A stretch of DNA of 28,417 nucleotides from JBBSGA01 sp038254585 (lineage in GTDB: Bacteria > Chloroflexota > Chloroflexia > Chloroflexales > Kallotenuaceae), in the NCBI GenBank assembly GCA_038254585.1, contig JBBSGA010000033.1, forward strand, positions 1 to 28,417, in the 5' to 3' direction. Positions within the stretch are counted from its first letter, which is position 1, and each line of letters opens with the position of its first letter. A program made the translations under genes and the position numbers. Positions 17,031-24,240 of this stretch are shown piece by piece. Under the pieces are notes generated by a model that was given only the letters and a program-made list of their open reading frames with translations, did no database searches and was not told the origin of the DNA.

Positions 17031-18080
17031 TTAGCTTGCGATCTCCACCATCGTCTTCAGGCCGCCACGATTCGCGGTCGTCTCGAACGCGTCGCGCACC
17101 TCGTCTAAAGCGAAGCGGTGGCTGATCAGCGGTGCGACGCGCACGATACCGTACTGGATGAGCTTGAGTGCCGTCGAGAAGTGATGCGGCGTGAAGTCGT
17201 GGCTACCTGTAAATCGGATCTGGCTATAGTGGATCAGGTTCGGGTCCACCGGCATCTCTGCCGAGGGGTACGTGCCTGCAAAGGCGTTGACCCAGCCGTT
17301 GATCGCGGCCATGTCGAGCCCCTGCCGAATCGGCACGGCTCCGCCAACGGCGACGATCACCGCGTTGGCGCCGCGGCCGTCCGTCAGCTCCTTAACGCGG
17401 GCAACCGGGTCGCCCTCCGCGGCGTCGACGACGTCGTGTGCACCTAGCTCGCGCGCCTTTTCCAGACGCGCGCCCAGCGGATCGCTCACGATCACGCGCG
17501 CCCCTCGGCTGCGCGCAACCTGGAGGTGGAGCAGCCCAATCGGCCCCGCGCCGACGACGACCACGTCGTCGCCAAGCTTGATCTCAGTGTAGCTATGCGC
17601 CTGGGTCACGCATGCAAGCGGCTCGGTAAACGAAGCCTCCTCGAACGACACGTTGTCCGGTATAACGCGCAGCTGCGAGAGCGGCGCAACGCCGTAGCCG
17701 GCGAAGCCGCCGCGGACCCCGTGCCGCAGGTTTTCGCAGTAGTTGAAGACGCCGCGGCGGCACTCATAGCACCGGCCACAGACTTGCCGCCAATCCGCGA
17801 CGACGCGCTGTCCAACCTCGATCGGCGGCAGCAGCACGCCGTCGGCGCCAATCTCCGCCGGCTCGCCGACGGCGACGACGACCCCCGTCCACTCGTGCCC
17901 AGGAGTACGCGGCAGGGCCATACTGCCCCCGCCGGGTCGCGATGCAAGATAGGCGCGGAGATCGCTGGGACAAACTCCGCACGCGTGGATCCGGATCAGG
18001 GCCTCTCCCGGCCCGGGCTCTGGGTCGGGGACCTCCTCCACACGTAAATCACGGATCCCATACAATCGTGCTGCCTTCAT
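17031..18080 (-). CDS. Zinc-dependent medium-chain dehydrogenase (polyol DH-like) 2
   Basis: A 349-residue MDR-family dehydrogenase with an ATG preceded by GGAGG at 8 nt. Catalytic zinc ligands are C37 and H62-E63; structural cysteines are C101, C104, C107 and C115. The Rossmann segment VVVVGAGPIGLLHLQ is near residues 172-187. The acidic residue of the next strand ('VIVSDPLGAR') suggests NAD+ preference. Sorbitol/threonine dehydrogenase-like enzymes of this type oxidise a sugar alcohol or inositol to a ketose. It is separated from the upstream isomerase by 74 bp that include a strong hairpin. It is related to the dehydrogenase at 13346 but clearly diverged. Confidence 0.9.
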   Translation of the reverse strand: MKAARLYGIRDLRVEEVPDPEPGPGEALIRIHACGVCPSDLRAYLASRPGGGSMALPRTPGHEWTGVVVAVGEPAEIGADGVLLPPIEVGQRVVADWRQVCGRCYECRRGVFNYCENLRHGVRGGFAGYGVAPLSQLRVIPDNVSFEEASFTEPLACVTQAHSYTEIKLGDDVVVVGAGPIGLLHLQVARSRGARVIVSDPLGARLEKARELGAHDVVDAAEGDPVARVKELTDGRGANAVIVAVGGAVPIRQGLDMAAINGWVNAFAGTYPSAEMPVDPNLIHYSQIRFTGSHDFTPHHFSTALKLIQYGIVRVAPLISHRFALDEVRDAFETTANRGGLKTMVEIAS

Positions 18081-18126
18081 CGATCAAGCCTCCATTGCCG
18101 AATATGGTCGCCCTGATGCTTGCGAC

Positions 18127-18146
18127 GGTGGAGCCGTGGCTCCACC
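18127..18146 (-). other. Perfect hairpin between isomerase and dehydrogenase 2 genes
   Basis: The sequence GGTGGAGCCGTGGCTCCACC has 9-bp complementary arms around a 2-base centre (8 bp with a 4-base loop in RNA). It lies between two same-strand genes. There is no T-tract after it on the minus strand, so it is not a classical terminator; mRNA stabilisation, processing or an operator are possible. Confidence 0.5.
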
Positions 18147-18154
18147 AGATGGCG

Positions 18155-18964
18155 TTAGAGTGATGTAAGTAGCTCTTGCACGTAGCGAATCGCGTCACGT
18201 CCGCTATCCGCCTCGGTCGCCGAGGCGCCGCCTTCGATGCACAAGGGCCCGGCGTATCCTGCATCTTTGAGAATGCGCAGCGATTGCTTCAGATCGTACA
18301 CCCTCTGCTGGCCGTCTCGGCCGGTCCAGCTTTGCTTGCCGTCAGGGCTGTAGCTGAAGACCTTGACGTGGCACGAGTACGCGCGCGGCGCCATGATCCG
18401 CATACCTTCTTCGGTCGTTCCATTCGTAAAGTTTCCGGTATCCGGGCACGCCTTGAACCACGGCGAGTTAACCCGCTCCAGGAACGTCTCGATGTTCTTC
18501 GGGTCGGCGGAGGCACCGCCGTGATTCTCGATCAGCAGGTAGATACCGGTGTGCGCCGCCTCATCCGCCAGCTCGCGATACCCTTCTACGATCCGATCGA
18601 TCGCCGCGTGGTCGCTCGGGCTTGCCGCGCCGCTGTTGATCCGGATAGCTTGCGCCCCCAGCGCCCGGGCGACGTGGAACCACTGCTTGAGCCCTTCGAT
18701 ATCGGTGCGACGCACGGCCTCATCCGGATTGGCAATATCTCCCATGTCCACCGCGATACCGTGGACCTGCACCCCGCTCTGCTGAATTGCCGTCCGCAGC
18801 TGGTTCAGATACTGCGTGGTTTGGCTGGGGAAGAACGACGACACCAGCTCGATCGTGTCGACGCCCAACGCCTTGCAGGCGCTCGGCAGGTCGAGCTGCG
18901 TCATCGTCTGATCGTTCAGGATCGATTTGTGAAAGAGCCAGCCTGCGATGCCAAATTCTGTCAT
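18155..18964 (-). CDS. Sugar phosphate isomerase/epimerase (AP endonuclease 2-like TIM barrel)
   Basis: A 269-residue xylose-isomerase-like TIM barrel starting at an ATG preceded by AGGAGA. The divalent-metal ligands expected for the family are visible: E146 in 'LLIENHGG', D175 in 'CPDTGNF', H199 in 'SCHVKVF' and E244 in 'CIEGG'. The family includes ketose epimerases, inosose isomerase/dehydratase and 3-keto-sugar isomerases. With Gfo/Idh/MocA oxidoreductases on both sides of the locus, a keto-sugar or inosose intermediate is plausible (inference). It follows the Gfo/Idh/MocA gene by 35 bp in the same direction and is probably in the same operon. Confidence 0.87.
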   Translation of the reverse strand: MTEFGIAGWLFHKSILNDQTMTQLDLPSACKALGVDTIELVSSFFPSQTTQYLNQLRTAIQQSGVQVHGIAVDMGDIANPDEAVRRTDIEGLKQWFHVARALGAQAIRINSGAASPSDHAAIDRIVEGYRELADEAAHTGIYLLIENHGGASADPKNIETFLERVNSPWFKACPDTGNFTNGTTEEGMRIMAPRAYSCHVKVFSYSPDGKQSWTGRDGQQRVYDLKQSLRILKDAGYAGPLCIEGGASATEADSGRDAIRYVQELLTSL

Positions 18965-18999
18965 GATCGTTTCTCCTGCGATAGCTTGGTCGTTACACC

Positions 19000-20112
19000 T
19001 CAGAAGGTCGTCTCCAGATCCAGGGCTCTACCGGTGCGAGCCGATTCGATCGCCTTGAGCATGATCTCCAGTGCGTGCCGGGCGTGCTCGGCGCTGAGGA
19101 CCGGGTGTTGGCCCTCGGTCACACATTCTACGAGATGTTTGACCATGATCGCCCGCTTGTAGCGCTGCATCCGGCTCTCCGCGAGAGTTGACTGTGGCCG
19201 CGGCGTGATCCAGCCGTCGATACCCGGGACGGCATCCAGGCGGAATACCTCGAGCGGAGGCACCGACGGATCCTGAAACTGATTGTACAGGTTGATCGTG
19301 CCGGCCCGGCCAAAAATCTCGATCTGGGGGCTCTTGGCGGCGTTCACGTTGAAGGTACCGTCGACCACGGCAAAGGCCGAGTCCCCGAAGTCCAGCATGA
19401 GCAGCGTGTTGTCGTCCGCGGTGACCTCGATCTTCTTGCCGGCGAACGGACCCGCCCGAACGGTCCGGATCTTTTCGGTAATACCGGAGAAGGCGACGAC
19501 TCGCTTGGCCGGCCCAAGGATGCCGGTGATGTCGTGGATCCCGTAGACGCCCATGTCGAAGAGCGGCCCCGAGCCCTCCTGGTAGAACCAGGTCGGATCG
19601 AGCGGCCATGCCCCTGCCGCGGGACCGCCGTGCGAACTGCGCACGCGCGCGAAGCACGGTTGGCCGATCGAGCCGGCCTCGACCAGCTGCCGTGCCTCGA
19701 CCCGGTTGGCCTGCAGCATATTGGGCGGTGCGACGACGTACGTGAGACTCTGCGCGTTGGCCAGCTCGACCAGCGCATTGGCCTCTTCCATCGTCGTGGC
19801 GATCGGCTTCTCGACGACCATGTGCTTGCCGGCTTCCAGGATTTTCATCGACGTCGAGCCATGGAGTGGGATCGGCGTGAGGTTGATCACAAGATCGATG
19901 TCGGACTTCTCCAACATCTCGTCGAGCGTTGCGTAGACCTCCGGGATATCGTACTGGGCGGCCACTTTGTGCGCCCGCTCGACTGCCGGGTCGGCGACCG
20001 CGACTGTCGCGACGTCTTCCTTCATCTCCATCAGGCCAGGCAGAAATCCGCGCGAAGCAACCGCGATCGTGCCTACCCCAAGAATACCGGCTCGGAGTGG
20101 TGAGCGACTCAT
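19000..20112 (-). CDS. Gfo/Idh/MocA-family oxidoreductase 1
   Basis: A 370-residue NAD(P)-dependent sugar oxidoreductase. The N-terminal Rossmann motif is GILGVGTIAVASR (residues 9-21), and the family's EKP motif is at 101-103 (VVEKPIATT). Then comes the C-terminal alpha/beta domain, with 'PLFDMGVYGIHDI' carrying the usual Asp/His active-site segment. The start ATG follows AAGGAGA. It is the first gene of the minus-strand operon and is divergent from the RpiR-type regulator, with a palindrome overlapping its leader. The reaction is probably oxidation or reduction of a ring hydroxyl of a sugar or cyclitol. Confidence 0.9.
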   Translation of the reverse strand: MSRSPLRAGILGVGTIAVASRGFLPGLMEMKEDVATVAVADPAVERAHKVAAQYDIPEVYATLDEMLEKSDIDLVINLTPIPLHGSTSMKILEAGKHMVVEKPIATTMEEANALVELANAQSLTYVVAPPNMLQANRVEARQLVEAGSIGQPCFARVRSSHGGPAAGAWPLDPTWFYQEGSGPLFDMGVYGIHDITGILGPAKRVVAFSGITEKIRTVRAGPFAGKKIEVTADDNTLLMLDFGDSAFAVVDGTFNVNAAKSPQIEIFGRAGTINLYNQFQDPSVPPLEVFRLDAVPGIDGWITPRPQSTLAESRMQRYKRAIMVKHLVECVTEGQHPVLSAEHARHALEIMLKAIESARTGRALDLETTF

Positions 20113-20120
20113 ACTGTCTC

Positions 20121-20132
20121 CTTACATGTAAG
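20121..20132. promoter_or_regulatory. 12-bp perfect palindrome, candidate operator
   Basis: CTTACATGTAAG is self-complementary and sits 8 bp upstream of the ATG of the Gfo/Idh/MocA gene, its last bases merging with that gene's Shine-Dalgarno. It is in the divergent region shared with the RpiR-type regulator. Its position suits repression of the minus-strand operon, but no second copy was seen elsewhere in the cluster. Confidence 0.4.
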
Positions 20133-20181
20133 CTTGCCCGGACACGATGCACTGAATCGGCCCGACCTGAGGTAGAAGGGC

Positions 20182-20210
20182 TTGACTTTGTCCTGGACCG
20201 ATACTATCAT
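20182..20210 (+). promoter_or_regulatory. Sigma-70-type promoter of the RpiR-family regulator
   Basis: A -35 hexamer TTGACT (20182-20187) and a -10 hexamer TATCAT (20205-20210) are separated by 17 bp. The expected transcription start near 20217 gives a leader of about 41 nt to the ATG at 20258. Confidence 0.6.
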
Positions 20211-20257
20211 GTTGGAGCTTTCCTTGTCAAATGCTTCGTTCGGTGGAGATTTTCTTC

Positions 20258-21142
20258 ATGGATCAGCCAGCGCCGCCACGGCCACACCTGGGAGCCTCGA
20301 CTGGCGTACTTGCGAGACTCGAAACTCTGGTGCCGAGCCTGCGCGAGTCGGAGCGCAAGATTGCCGGCTACATGCTCGCCCACCCCGACGAGCTGATCTA
20401 TCTCTCCGTCACGGAGCTCGCCGACCGGACGGATACGTCCGAGGCAACGGTCATCCGTTTCGCCCAACGCCTCGGCTATGCCGGCTACGCTGCCTTGAAG
20501 ATCGCCCTTACCATCGACCGGCGCCACGGAGCGACACCTCTCGCCAGCGACATCGGTCCGGAGACCGACCTTGCGTCCCTCAAGCGCAAGATTATCCAGG
20601 TGAACATCGAGAGCCTGAACGACACCGATCAGATCCTGGACGATACGGCGCTGGGCAAGGCCGTGGAAGCCCTGGCCGGCGCCCGGCGCATCGAAGCCTA
20701 CGGCATCGGCGGCTCGGCAGTGGTCGCCCACGACGCCTACTTCATGTTGATGGAGATTGGTCTGCCGATCATTGCGATCTCCGACCCGCATCTCCAGATG
20801 ATGTCCGCCGTGCAGCTCCAAAAAGGGGATGTCGCCCTGGCGATCTCGCTGTCGGGAAGCACGCGCGACACGATCGAAGCTCTACAGGCTGCCCGTGACA
20901 GTGGCGCAACCTGTATGTGCATCACGCGCTACGCGCGCTCGCCGATTACGCGCGTCGCGTACATTACGCTGCTGGCGGCGGCACGTCCGGCGACGATCGG
21001 CGGCCACGATCTGCTCGGCCGCGTCGCCCAGCTCGCCGTGATCGACGTATTGGCGGCGGCGATCACGCTCGCACGCGGCGATGCCAGCATCGAGACCCTC
21101 GCGCGCGGCCGGCGCGCGATCAGCGCCAGTAAGAAGATCTAG
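20258..21142 (+). CDS. MurR/RpiR-family transcriptional regulator
   Basis: A 294-residue regulator. The ATG at 20258 (GGTGGAG upstream) is preferred over an in-frame ATG at 20231, which would leave only about 14 nt of leader from the visible promoter. Residues 20-85 form the RpiR N-terminal helix-turn-helix domain ('RESERKIAGYMLAHPDEL', then 'VTELADRTDTSEATVIRFAQ'). Residues of about 130-270 form an SIS phosphosugar-binding domain, with GIGGSA near 149-154 and SLSGSTRDT at 198-206. RpiR proteins sense phosphorylated sugars. Placed between the two divergent halves of the sugar cluster, it is the obvious local regulator, and the kinase product is a likely effector (inference). Confidence 0.92.
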   Translation: MDQPAPPRPHLGASTGVLARLETLVPSLRESERKIAGYMLAHPDELIYLSVTELADRTDTSEATVIRFAQRLGYAGYAALKIALTIDRRHGATPLASDIGPETDLASLKRKIIQVNIESLNDTDQILDDTALGKAVEALAGARRIEAYGIGGSAVVAHDAYFMLMEIGLPIIAISDPHLQMMSAVQLQKGDVALAISLSGSTRDTIEALQAARDSGATCMCITRYARSPITRVAYITLLAAARPATIGGHDLLGRVAQLAVIDVLAAAITLARGDASIETLARGRRAISASKKI

Positions 21143-21186
21143 CAGGGTACGAGTCCTGGAACGAACCGTGTATTAGGAGGAGCACG

Positions 21187-22302
21187 ATGGCAGGTACGCA
21201 GAAGCTCCGATTTGGCGTGGTAGGCATGACTAGTGACCACGTGTGGACCATGGGCGATGGTCTGGCAGCGCTGCCGGAGGTGGAGCTGGTCGCCGGAGCC
21301 GAGCCCTACCCCGAGCTGCGCGAGCGGGCGCAGAAACAGTGGGGCCTACGGAATACCTATGCAGATTACGCGATGATGCTGGATCGGGAGGAGCTCGACG
21401 CGATCCTCGTCTGCTGTGACAACGCCGGGAAAGCCGACGTCGTCGAGGCCGCCGCGCGCCACGACGTCCACGTCTACCAGGACAAGCCAATCGCCGCGAA
21501 CCTCGCCCAGGCCGACCGCATCGTGCGCGCCGTCGAATCGTCGGGCATAACCCTGATGGTCGCCTATCACTCCGCCTTCGATCCGGTCTACGAGCCGGTC
21601 AAGCACTTACTGGCGGAGGGTGCCATTGGGCACCCCTACCTCGCTCGGGGCGTCACCGGCCACGCCGGGCCGATCGAGTTCGGCTGCTCGCGCTACTTCT
21701 ACGAATGGCTCTTCGACCGGGATCGTAACGGCGGCGGGACCTTCGTGGACGAAGCCTGCTACCTGGTCGACAATTTCGTCGACTACTACGGCGCCGTCAC
21801 GGAGGTGAGCGCGTTCACCGCCCAGATTGGGCACCGCGACTATCTCCCGGCCAACGTCGAGGATAATGCCGTCGCGATCGTCCGCTTTGCCAACGGCGCG
21901 CTCGGCGTGATCGACTCCAAGTGGGGCCAGGTCGGGCCGGCGCCGGTGCGTACCTCGTTCCATGGCACGCAGGGAACTATTCTGAACGGTCCGCGCGGCG
22001 CCGAGCTCTACAGCACGGCTGACCCCACGGCACCGGAGGGCTGGGAGGCGATCGATCTCTCGACGCTGCCCGGCCATGGCCCGGCACTGCCGAACCTGCG
22101 CGGCTGGCGCGCCCCTGCGCTTGCACGGCCCGACTATGGAGCTGGAAGCCCCGAGCAGCATTATTTCGTCGCATGCGTGCTCGACAAGCGTCCCATTGAA
22201 GGCCCGACCAGCCCGCGTGTCGCTCGCGACACCCAGGAAGTGATCGAGGCCGTCTACCGTTCGGCTGAGCAGGGCCGCGCGGTCCAGCTTCCGCTCCGCT
22301 GA
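21187..22302 (+). CDS. Gfo/Idh/MocA-family oxidoreductase 2
   Basis: A 371-residue oxidoreductase with ATG behind AGGAGGAG. The N-terminal Rossmann fold has 'GVVGMTSDH' (residues 10-18), an unusual glycine loop compared with the more typical G-x-G-x-x-A. The family's EKP motif appears as DKP (99-101). The C-terminal domain has 'GGTFVDEACYLVDNFVDYYG', the active-site helix region. It is 44 bp downstream of the regulator on the same strand and probably co-transcribed with it. It is diverged from the oxidoreductase at 19000, so the two likely act on different intermediates. Confidence 0.88.
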   Translation: MAGTQKLRFGVVGMTSDHVWTMGDGLAALPEVELVAGAEPYPELRERAQKQWGLRNTYADYAMMLDREELDAILVCCDNAGKADVVEAAARHDVHVYQDKPIAANLAQADRIVRAVESSGITLMVAYHSAFDPVYEPVKHLLAEGAIGHPYLARGVTGHAGPIEFGCSRYFYEWLFDRDRNGGGTFVDEACYLVDNFVDYYGAVTEVSAFTAQIGHRDYLPANVEDNAVAIVRFANGALGVIDSKWGQVGPAPVRTSFHGTQGTILNGPRGAELYSTADPTAPEGWEAIDLSTLPGHGPALPNLRGWRAPALARPDYGAGSPEQHYFVACVLDKRPIEGPTSPRVARDTQEVIEAVYRSAEQGRAVQLPLR

Positions 22303-22311
22303 TCTCTGGAC

Positions 22312-22345
22312 GAGAGGCCCCGGTGCAGTAGCGCCAGGGCCTCTC
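22312..22345 (+). terminator. Stem-loop after the second Gfo/Idh/MocA gene
   Basis: Arms GAGAGGCCC (22312-22320) and GGGCCTCTC (22337-22345) form a perfect 9-bp stem with a 16-nt loop, starting 10 bp after the stop codon. There is no T-run after it, so it may be a weak terminator or a 3'-end stabiliser. Confidence 0.5.
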
Positions 22346-22403
22346 ATCGCCGTATCGGATCGATCGTATCGGCTCAGACGCCCCTTTCCAGCGCACATGC
22401 CAT

Positions 22404-23006
22404 TTAATCACTTTCGTCCGCTGCTTGGTCCGGGATCCCGATCAAAGGAACTTCGATGAACAGTGGTGCAACCGGACAGGTGAAATCGGGGAGCAGTGGC
22501 GACGAGAGCAGGTCCTGGGGATAGAGCGTTGCCGTCTGGCGCAGCGTGGCCTGGTCGCGGCGGTATACTTCAACCTGGCGCTGGCGCCAATCGATAATCC
22601 AATACTCCTGGACTCCCCGCCGCGCATACAGCTTCAGCTTCGTTTCACGATCGCGGCGCTCGTTCTTCTTGCCGGGCGATAATACCTCGATCACCAACTC
22701 TGGCGCAGCATGGAGCTTGCCGTCCTGTCGCAGTGCCGTCGCCAGGCGTTCCTTACTCACCCACACGATGTCAGGAGCAACATCGTCGTCATCAGCCAAG
22801 ATCAGACCGGGCGCGATGTTAACCACCCCGGCCCCGGTCTGCGTGTTCCACAGGTGTAGCGCCGCCACGAGCGGGACACATGCATACTGGTGGTGCCAGT
22901 CGGGTTGCTTGGACACGTACAGCTCCCCTTCGATAATCTCATACCGCTTGCCATCGTCTGGCATCGCTTCCAGGTCTGCTGAGGTCATCCGCGGAGCGGT
23001 GGTCAT
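22404..23006 (-). CDS. Uma2-family (DUF820) PD-(D/E)XK nuclease-like protein
   Basis: A 200-residue protein. The ATG at 23006 is chosen because GGAGG lies about 7 nt upstream and the family's usual start region (TSADLEAMPDDGKRYEII) follows; an upstream in-frame ATG would add 25 unconserved residues. Catalytic residues of the restriction-endonuclease-like fold are visible as D79 (APDIVWV), E107 (ELVIEVLSP) and K123 (ETKLKLY). The family motif 'GVQEYWIID' comes after them. Uma2 proteins are abundant in cyanobacteria and Chloroflexota, often in large families; their role is poorly known. It marks the start of the accessory zone and is convergent with the sugar cluster. Confidence 0.88.
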   Translation of the reverse strand: MTTAPRMTSADLEAMPDDGKRYEIIEGELYVSKQPDWHHQYACVPLVAALHLWNTQTGAGVVNIAPGLILADDDDVAPDIVWVSKERLATALRQDGKLHAAPELVIEVLSPGKKNERRDRETKLKLYARRGVQEYWIIDWRQRQVEVYRRDQATLRQTATLYPQDLLSSPLLPDFTCPVAPLFIEVPLIGIPDQAADESD

Positions 23007-23188
23007 CCTGAGCCTCCGTTCAAACACTGCCGTGCTTGCACCCTTTGAGATCGCCATTTGCAGTAGGCACTTCAAATCCAAATAGCGTCGAGATAGGTTA
23101 TGCCCACCTTGCGTACATGTGCATCTCCTGCATTATAGGTCGCGGTGGTCATGGCGCCAACTGTTGTAGAATGTATTGCTGAATCCAC

Positions 23189-23280
23189 CCAGCTCAGCAG
23201 CGTGACAGAATACTTCGGGGATATAGGATCGATGCTGAGGAGAGGAAGATTCTCCACATTCGCCTGGGCGAGGTAGCACC
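23189..23280 (-). pseudogene. vapC: C-terminal fragment of a VapC PIN-domain toxin
   Basis: A minus-strand reading of about 30 codons gives 'YLAQANVENLPLLSIDP' followed by 'KYSVTLLSW'. This matches the last strand and helix of VapC toxins (typically AQA-x-VE-x-x-x-LLS-x-DP ... Y-x-V-x-LLW). It has no start of its own and no N-terminal half next to it; the matching N-terminal half lies at 23922-24240 on the same strand. The yefM-yoeB pair sits exactly between the two. The segment usually reading 'HHRDPFDRLLI' is lost. Downstream, 23081-23188 holds nothing recognisable. Confidence 0.65.
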
Positions 23281-23306
23281 CCGCACCCTCGTCGCCAGCC
23301 AGAAAA

Positions 23307-23609
23307 TCAATAGTGGTAGCGTGCCTGCAGGAAGTCGATGCGGTCGTTGCTCACCCTGTAGACGATCCGGTGCTCCTGGGTCAGCCGCCGCGACCACACA
23401 GCTGGCGCCAGGTATTTTAGGGGCTCGGGTTTGCCGATGCCGTGAAACGGGTCGCGCATGATCGCTTCGATGAGATCAAATGCGCGTAGCGCTATCGAAC
23501 GGTTGGTCTCGACCCACCAACGTAAGTCCTCACGAAACTCCGGCTGAAAGATCGCGTCACGCGGCTGTGGTGGGGCGTGCTCCGGGGAGGTCCGTTTAGT
23601 CTTCGGCAA
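23307..23609 (-). CDS. yoeB: YoeB/Txe-family mRNA interferase toxin
   Basis: A 100-residue toxin with a TTG start; no other in-frame start is seen before the conserved region. The first 18 residues are extra compared with E. coli YoeB. The conserved core includes 'DPFHGIGKPEPLK', 'WSRRLTQEHRIVYRV' and the terminal 'RYHY'. The catalytic residues correspond to E62, R75, H99 and Y100 (E46, R65, H83 and Y84 in E. coli). YoeB enters the ribosomal A site and cuts mRNA. The start overlaps the end of the antitoxin gene by 14 nt, the usual coupling. All catalytic residues are intact, so it is probably functional. Confidence 0.93.
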   Translation of the reverse strand: MPKTKRTSPEHAPPQPRDAIFQPEFREDLRWWVETNRSIALRAFDLIEAIMRDPFHGIGKPEPLKYLAPAVWSRRLTQEHRIVYRVSNDRIDFLQARYHY

Positions 23610-23880
23610 GCCCGACCTCGTGGCGCAATTCCTCCGAGGTCGCGGGTGTGCCAGCGCGCGCTTCCGCCCTCGCGAGGGCTTTCACGAGCCGCTCCGCATT
23701 CCTGGGTGATCGCAGCAGGTGGGCAGTCTCCTGAAGGCTGCGCAGCTCCGTCACCGAAATAAGCGCAACATCCTGCGCGCCCCGCCGCTGGATAATGACG
23801 ACCTCATTGTTTGCCGCCACCTCGTCACAAAGCGCCGCCAGATGTTCGCGCGCATCGGTATAGGACGTATGGATCGCCAT
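23596..23880 (-). CDS. yefM: YefM/Phd-family antitoxin
   Basis: A 94-residue antitoxin. The ATG at 23880 follows TGAGG at 6 nt; upstream in-frame sequence belongs to the operator and to vapC debris. The N-terminal DNA-binding and dimerisation part is typical of YefM (AREHLAALCDEVAANNEVVIIQRRG, roughly residues 10-34). The C-terminal acidic tail is expected to wrap the YoeB active site. The start codon lies about 25 bp from a pair of TGTACA boxes, consistent with autoregulation by the YefM-YoeB complex. Confidence 0.92.
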   Translation of the reverse strand: MAIHTSYTDAREHLAALCDEVAANNEVVIIQRRGAQDVALISVTELRSLQETAHLLRSPRNAERLVKALARAEARAGTPATSEELRHEVGLAED

Positions 23881-23904
23881 AGATAACCTCATCTGCATAA
23901 ACCC

Positions 23905-23923
23905 TGTACAGGTATACTGTACA
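23905..23923. promoter_or_regulatory. YefM-YoeB operator with paired TGTACA boxes
   Basis: TGTACA occurs at 23905-23910 and again at 23918-23923, centre-to-centre 13 bp, just upstream of yefM. The E. coli yefM-yoeB operator is known to use two repeats with the same TGTACA core. The sequence between them (GGTATAC on the plus strand) may also carry the promoter -10. Confidence 0.75.
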
Positions 23924-24240
23924 ACATTTGGATGCCATGGTCGATCATGCGTTGAAGGCGACCAATGGAAATGCGCGCCCGTCTGGCAAGGAAGGACGCA
24001 CGTGGGAGAATCCACGTGGATATAACGAGCCGAATTATGAGAGTACCAGTCGTTCCGGTAGCAGCGACCGACAAGCATCAACTTGCCCAGTTGGAGTTTG
24101 ACTTGCACGTCTCAGACACTCGCAACGCTCAAGATCATGGCGTTTGCCCGCTCTTAGCATAGCGCGAGGATTGTTGGTGAAAGCTTGTCCGGGTCGCCGT
24201 CCCACCAGACGAAGATATGTGTATCCAGCAGGAATTTCAA
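23922..24240 (-). pseudogene. vapC: N-terminal part of a VapC PIN-domain toxin, with in-frame stops
   Basis: Reading begins at a TTG (24238-24240) overlapping the vapB stop: 'KFLLDTHIFVWWDGDPDKLS' carries the first PIN-domain aspartate in the DTH motif. Next come 'ILALC', a TAA stop, 'ERANAMILSVASV', a TGA where the family has Trp, then 'DVQVKLQLGKLML' (family: WEMQIKLQLGKL). After a frame change, 'GRLQRMIDHGIQML' (about 23922-23963) corresponds to the mid-protein 'Q-x-x-x-NGIQ-x-LP' element. Homology stops at the yefM operator. The gene is non-functional; its C-terminus appears at 23189-23280. Confidence 0.7.

Noticed and set aside
23072..23257. A 61-codon frame between yoeB and the Uma2 gene as a new small gene
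   Set aside because: Its first half is the tail of VapC, its GTG is an internal codon, and the rest has no recognisable content.
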